This document shows positions 60,093 to 64,000 of a stretch of DNA of 64,000 bases, one piece after another (position 1 is the stretch's first letter; each line of letters begins with the position of its first letter). Origin of the DNA: Ilyomonas sp965214235 (GTDB lineage: Bacteria; Bacteroidota; Bacteroidia; Chitinophagales; Chitinophagaceae). The notes under the pieces are model-generated. The model searched no databases and had not been told where the DNA came from. It worked only from the letters and a program-made list of their open reading frames with translations. The position numbers were made by a program, and so were the translations under genes. The DNA is taken from positions 1,674,001 through 1,738,000 of the forward strand of contig CBDCBH010000003.1 of NCBI GenBank assembly GCA_965214235.1, given 5' to 3'.

Positions 60093-60358
60093 TTATTTTT
60101 TGTTTGAAACCTTAATTTCTCTATATCCGGTTTAAGTGGCAATAATACAATTTAACGGCACATTACAAGTATATATTGCATTAAGAATATTTAATACTAC
60201 TATAAATTTTATTAAGCCGGAAAGTGAACCAGATTGAGATTTGTGTTTTGTTGAAATGTAAGTTTTGGTATTAGCAAAAATAGGGCGAATTTTATATAAA
60301 AAAAATTTATAGAATAATTTTCCCGCCTTTACATTATTATTCACAGCTTTTATGAATA
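60093..60358. other. Intergenic region upstream of gldK
   Basis: AT-rich 266-bp gap between gldK start and the DUF255 gene stop, presumably holding the gldK promoter. A TATTATTG element about 60 nt upstream of gldK differs from the -7 consensus at one base. No CDS or RNA was recognised. Confidence 0.4.
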
Positions 60359-62398
60359 CTATTCCAGCAACAGCAGCGCTTCATCCACCGTTTGAACAGG
60401 TTGTTTGCAAACACCTTCTTTACAAATATAAATTACCGTTTCACCTGGTTGTACCCGGTTGTTAAGTAACGCAAAACTTTCATCGTTTGGTATAAATTCC
60501 ACTGCCTGAATTATTTTATTAGCAATAAAATTTTGTTGTAACGCATGTAATTGAATCATAGCATTTTTACCGGTGATAATAATTTCGTTCATGCCTTTTA
60601 TCATCTCCGCATAAGCCATTGCCCACACGCCGAAAGAAGTTGGATATTTTACCGCCGCCGAAGCCACATTGCGAAGCATTTCTTCAGCTCTTTTTTTCCA
60701 TTCAGGTTTGTTAAAAACAAGCGAAAGATAATGCAAATCTTTCGCCAGCACTGCATTTGCCGATGGTGTGGCTCCATCATACAATTCAGTTATTTTAATT
60801 ACTACATCGGTTTGATAATCGGGTGTATAATAAAAAAGAGGAGACTGGTTTTGAGAGAAATGTACCAGCACATATTCCATTGTTTCTTTTGCTTTAGTAA
60901 GATAACGGCTATTACCCGTAACCTCCTGCAACTGAATGTAAGCTTCTATCAAATAAGCATAATCATCTAAAAAAGCCGAATGGCTAACTACATCGTTTTT
61001 CCAGCTATGCTGCCACGTTTTGTTTTGATATAAATTTTTCTCTAAAAAATAAATGTTGTCTTCCGCCATTTTTAAAAATACATCATTGCCTAAAGCAGCA
61101 AAGGCTTTGCAGCAAGCCGTTATTTGTAAAGCGTTCCAGCCTAAAATGATTTTATCATCCAGTTGCGGATGAATTCTTTGTTCACGTACCGCCAGCAGTT
61201 TTTGTTTGCAGGCCGCTATTTTATTTTTTATTGATAAATCTGAAAAAGCAGCCTCCCAATTATTATTGTGAGACAGCCATAAAATGTTAGTGCGCTCCCA
61301 ATTTCCTACATCACTCACATTATAAATGGAGCAAAAGAAAAAGCTATCCTCTTCGCCTAAAACATCTTCAATTTCATCTTTGCTCCATGTATAATATTTT
61401 CCTTCCACGCCTTCGCTGTCGGCATCCAAAGCGCTAAAAAATCCTCCTTCCGGAGAAGTCATCTCGCGGCTGATGAATTGTATTGTTTCGCGAATAACAT
61501 CGGCATACAATTCTTTTTTTGTAAGCTGATAAGCCTCGCTGATACTCGTTAGAAGCAAAGCATTATCGTACAGCATTTTTTCAAAATGAGGCGCAAGCCA
61601 TTTTTCATCGGTGCTGTAGCGGGCAAAGCCGCCGCCTAACTGGTCGTAAATACCGCCGCCTATCATTTTATCAAGGCTTAATAAGGCTTGTTTTACAGCA
61701 TCTTCATTACCCGTAAAATAAAAATGCCGCAATAAAAATTGTATGGAAAATGTTTGCGGAAACTTAGGCGCTTTTCCAAAGCCGCCCCATTCAGTATCGG
61801 CAGCTTGTAAAATGTTTTGACTGATGAGATGAAGATTTTCTTCTTTAAAAATGTCATCATTATTTTTATTTTGTAAAAACTGGTTAGCGGTTGATAAATG
61901 ATGCAATAAATTATCAGCCTGCGCTTCCGCTTCGTTTCTTTTTTGGGTGAACATTTCGTGAATCGCCGTAAGCAATTCTGTCCAGCTCATACGGTTAAAA
62001 GCGCGCACCGGCGGATAGTAAGTGCCGCCATAAAACGGTTTGCCATCGGGCAATAAAAATACATTAAGCGGCCAGCCTCCGCCTCCACTAATCGCCTGCA
62101 CCGCATCCATATAAATATGATCCAAATCAGGCCGTTCTTCCCTATCAATTTTTATGTTAATAAAATGCCGGTTCATCAATGCCGCAGTATCTTCATTTTC
62201 AAAGCTTTCTCTTTCCATCACATGGCACCAATGGCAGGCAGCGTAACCAATGCTTACGAGTATAGGTTTGTTTTCATCTTTTGCCTTTTGCAAAGCCTCC
62301 TTGCCCCAAGGATACCAATTCACCGGGTTGTGCGCATGTTGCAATAAATAAACGCTGGTTTGGTGAATGAGATGGTTGGTGTGTTTGTGTTCGGTCAC
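60359..62398 (-). CDS. DUF255 thioredoxin-domain protein (YyaL-like)
   Basis: Protein of 679 residues: an N-terminal thioredoxin-like domain with the CxxC motif in AACHWCHVMERESFE, then an all-alpha toroid (glycoside hydrolase-like) region with GGFARYSTDEKWLAPHFEKMLYDNALL and similar helical repeats (key residues TDEKWLAPHFEKMLYDN). Family members are called spermatogenesis-associated 20 or YyaL. The start is a GTG at 62398, 22 nt after a full -7 box. Activity is not established. Confidence 0.92.
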   Translation of the reverse strand: MTEHKHTNHLIHQTSVYLLQHAHNPVNWYPWGKEALQKAKDENKPILVSIGYAACHWCHVMERESFENEDTAALMNRHFINIKIDREERPDLDHIYMDAVQAISGGGGWPLNVFLLPDGKPFYGGTYYPPVRAFNRMSWTELLTAIHEMFTQKRNEAEAQADNLLHHLSTANQFLQNKNNDDIFKEENLHLISQNILQAADTEWGGFGKAPKFPQTFSIQFLLRHFYFTGNEDAVKQALLSLDKMIGGGIYDQLGGGFARYSTDEKWLAPHFEKMLYDNALLLTSISEAYQLTKKELYADVIRETIQFISREMTSPEGGFFSALDADSEGVEGKYYTWSKDEIEDVLGEEDSFFFCSIYNVSDVGNWERTNILWLSHNNNWEAAFSDLSIKNKIAACKQKLLAVREQRIHPQLDDKIILGWNALQITACCKAFAALGNDVFLKMAEDNIYFLEKNLYQNKTWQHSWKNDVVSHSAFLDDYAYLIEAYIQLQEVTGNSRYLTKAKETMEYVLVHFSQNQSPLFYYTPDYQTDVVIKITELYDGATPSANAVLAKDLHYLSLVFNKPEWKKRAEEMLRNVASAAVKYPTSFGVWAMAYAEMIKGMNEIIITGKNAMIQLHALQQNFIANKIIQAVEFIPNDESFALLNNRVQPGETVIYICKEGVCKQPVQTVDEALLLLE

Positions 62399-62420
62399 TT
62401 ATTTTTTGAAAAGAAAAGAG

Positions 62421-62428
62421 CAAATGTA
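62421..62428 (-). promoter_or_regulatory. -7 box of the DUF255 gene
   Basis: Reads TACATTTG on the minus strand, a full TAnnTTTG match 22 nt before the GTG start at 62398. Confidence 0.5.
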
Positions 62429-62482
62429 GAACCAGAGCGTGGGAAAGGGGCGTGGGCAAAAAAAAGTATAGTAAAAACAAAC

Positions 62483-63289
62483 TCATTTTTTCCTTGCGGG
62501 AATAGCAGAAGCTAAATACTTATCTAAAGCCGCTACCATGCTGGGCGTTTGCGGCGAAGGCACTTTAATATGAGCATTCAAACCAGCGTCTTCCACAGCT
62601 TTTAATGTGTTGCTGCCAAATGTGCTGATGAGTAGCCCGTTTTGTTGAAAGTGAGGATAGTTATCCAGCAGGCTTTTTACGCCGCTTGGCGTAAAGAAAC
62701 AAATTACCGTATATTCATCTCTGTCCATTACGTTTTTTATATCGTTGCTGATGGTGCGATACATAAACGCCAGTTGAAATTCGCAATTGTTTTTTTTCAG
62801 CCAGTTTACAATATCGTTGTCCTGCTGGTTTTCGCTGCACACATACAAAAAACGTTCGTTTTCCTTGTGTTTATTAATTACATCAAACAACGATTTGTTA
62901 GTACCGTCGGCACCATAAAACACTTTGCGTTTTCGATACAAAATAAATTTTTGAAGGTATAAAGCTACGGCTTCCGTTACGCAGAAATATTTGGTTTCCT
63001 GGCTGATGGTAATTTTCATTTCTTCGCACATGCGAAAAAAATGATCAATGGCATTGCGGCTGGTGAAGATAACGGCTGTAAACGATGAGATATCAACTTT
63101 TTGTTTTCTGAATTCACGTGCAGGAATACCTTCCAGCCGGATGAACGGGTGAAAAATAAGCTCTACATTATATTTGCGGGATAAATCGAAATAAGGCGAT
63201 TTATCACTTTCCGGTTTGGGCTGGGTTATTAAAATTCGCTTGCCGTTTTTCTTTATGGCAGCATTGCTTTTTACCCCGTTTTTTAACAT
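62483..63289 (-). CDS. hemD: Uroporphyrinogen-III synthase
   Basis: Closes and flips ring D to make uroporphyrinogen III in heme synthesis. The 268-residue protein starts with a short basic tail, then KRILITQPKPESDKSPYFDL, the two-domain fold with FTAVIFTSRNAIDHFF and YTVICFFTPSGVKSLLDNYP, and the C-terminal FGSNTLKAVEDAGLNA. HemD is poorly conserved, but TSRNAIDHF and FTPSGVKS are diagnostic. It lies 33 bp from the DUF4271 gene, a common Bacteroidetes pairing, and about 8 kb from hemB. Confidence 0.88.
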   Translation of the reverse strand: MLKNGVKSNAAIKKNGKRILITQPKPESDKSPYFDLSRKYNVELIFHPFIRLEGIPAREFRKQKVDISSFTAVIFTSRNAIDHFFRMCEEMKITISQETKYFCVTEAVALYLQKFILYRKRKVFYGADGTNKSLFDVINKHKENERFLYVCSENQQDNDIVNWLKKNNCEFQLAFMYRTISNDIKNVMDRDEYTVICFFTPSGVKSLLDNYPHFQQNGLLISTFGSNTLKAVEDAGLNAHIKVPSPQTPSMVAALDKYLASAIPARKK

Positions 63290-63322
63290 GCGATGCCTTT
63301 CAGAAAATTTAATTGTAAAAAC

Positions 63323-64000
63323 TTAGAGCTCTTTAGTTATCAATAACACCTTATAAGTAATTAATAAGGGTAGTATTTCAACAGCGCAAAGGTATAAAAA
63401 AAAGTGTACAGGATGTATTTTCAGCTTTTTTCCTACCGTGCTTAACGATACGATATAACGATACAATAACAGCAGCGCGATGAAAGCAACAGCAATTGTG
63501 CTGATAACCGTAAAATTGGCACCGGTTGAGTAAGTAAGAATTAACAGCAACGGCAGGAAAAACAAACCCGCCACTTTGTTCACCAAAAAAACAACAAACC
63601 TGTAATTGGCAGCCGGTTCCTGCGCTGCGAACGACCACCCGAAAAAGCTTATAAACAACGATTTAAAAATATAAACAACCGCAAGTGCAAGGCAGGCATA
63701 CAACCAAAGCAAAGGAAAAGAAAGACGATGCAAAACGTCATCGCCTTTTACAAAATAAGCTAACAGCAAGCCGCCTGAAAAAACAAACAAAAGATTCATT
63801 AAAAAAGAAGGCAGTACATCCTGCGCAGTGTTTTCTTTTGATTGACGCTGGTGTTGTGAAGACTGAAAAAATATTTGAAAAATGGCAGTGAAATATTTTG
63901 GAAATAAGGTACGTGCCAGCCCTGCAAATAAAAACAAACCGGCTAACATATAAAACTGCTCGTCTTGGTGCGCCGGTTGCCGAACGTTGTTAATGGCATA
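63323..64000 (-). CDS. DUF4271 membrane protein, 5' end outside window
   Basis: Partial gene; the frame stays open from the last listed Met (63949) to the window end, reading RQPAHQDEQFYMLAGLFLFAGL, which fits a DUF4271 protein. At least 225 residues with about five membrane helices are seen, ending before hemD on the same strand. DUF4271 genes sit next to hemD in many Bacteroidetes; function is unknown. Confidence 0.8.
   Translation of the reverse strand, partial: YAINNVRQPAHQDEQFYMLAGLFLFAGLARTLFPKYFTAIFQIFFQSSQHQRQSKENTAQDVLPSFLMNLLFVFSGGLLLAYFVKGDDVLHRLSFPLLWLYACLALAVVYIFKSLFISFFGWSFAAQEPAANYRFVVFLVNKVAGLFFLPLLLILTYSTGANFTVISTIAVAFIALLLLYRYIVSLSTVGKKLKIHPVHFFLYLCAVEILPLLITYKVLLITKEL

Noticed and set aside
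1..64000. tRNA, rRNA or other housekeeping RNA genes
   Set aside because: None was recognised by eye; a covariance-model scan would be needed to be certain.

Overview
The window looks like the chromosome of a Bacteroidetes bacterium, probably Chitinophagaceae or a near relative. This is inferred from four things: the gliding/type IX secretion core gldK-gldL-gldM-gldN, the F0F1 order atpE-F-H-A, family content typical of the phylum (DUF6089, DUF1501/DUF1800, DUF4271 next to hemD, a carboxypeptidase-regulatory-like domain protein, a four-helix-bundle S23 protein), and TAnnTTTG promoter -7 boxes. No rRNA, tRNA or CRISPR array was recognised.

Layout. 0-3.3 kb: ATP synthase genes on the plus strand, ending at a bidirectional terminator. 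3.3-8.5 kb: minus-strand DUF6089 protein, nth, rodA and mrdA (PBP2). 8.7-14 kb: plus-strand SDR, Lon-N-domain protein, coaX, lptC and two glycosyltransferases, meeting a convergent third glycosyltransferase. 15-28.3 kb: minus-strand small His/Met/Lys-rich exported protein, glyA, an AAA ATPase broken by one stop codon, DUF1501/DUF1800 pair, corA, DUF72, M1 peptidase and mreD-mreC-mreB. The elongasome genes mreBCD and mrdA-rodA are thus split by about 17 kb. 28.3-31.7 kb: a response-regulator remnant, a histidine kinase, tadA, hsp20 and two small membrane proteins.

31.8-45.6 kb is the accessory part. Two plus-oriented arrays of low-GC genes (about 31.85-38.35 kb and 43.3-45.6 kb) each begin with a shared leader of 64-74 bp. 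Their genes are mostly followed by long imperfect inverted repeats shaped like integron attC sites. Cargo includes a HEPN-like protein, an HxlR/SDR pair, a DUF1569 protein, an IS110-family element with a candidate bridge RNA, membrane proteins, a PIN toxin-antitoxin pair and a decayed MntA/HepT pair. No integron integrase is seen. If array 1 is removed in silico, an ECF sigma factor and a small membrane protein come to lie next to a second, similar small membrane protein and hsp20. Housekeeping genes between the arrays include trmD, an S4 RNA-binding protein and 3-hydroxyacyl-CoA dehydrogenase.

45.6-64 kb: regulatory-like domain protein, Mrp, CDF efflux protein, a cysteine-less redoxin-like protein under an apparent poly-cysteine leader-peptide attenuator, dipeptide epimerase, nucleoside-recognition membrane protein, hemL, an S23 four-helix-bundle gene flanked by inverted heptamer repeats, hemB, the gldKLMN operon, a DUF255 thioredoxin-domain protein, hemD and a DUF4271 gene cut by the window edge.

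Three dispersed sequence families cross the window: 7-nt-period repeats arranged as inverted arms next to gene ends, a recurrent 12-mer TTTGTTTTTACT downstream of stop codons, and perfect TAnnTTTG boxes, sometimes only 3-5 nt before an ATG.
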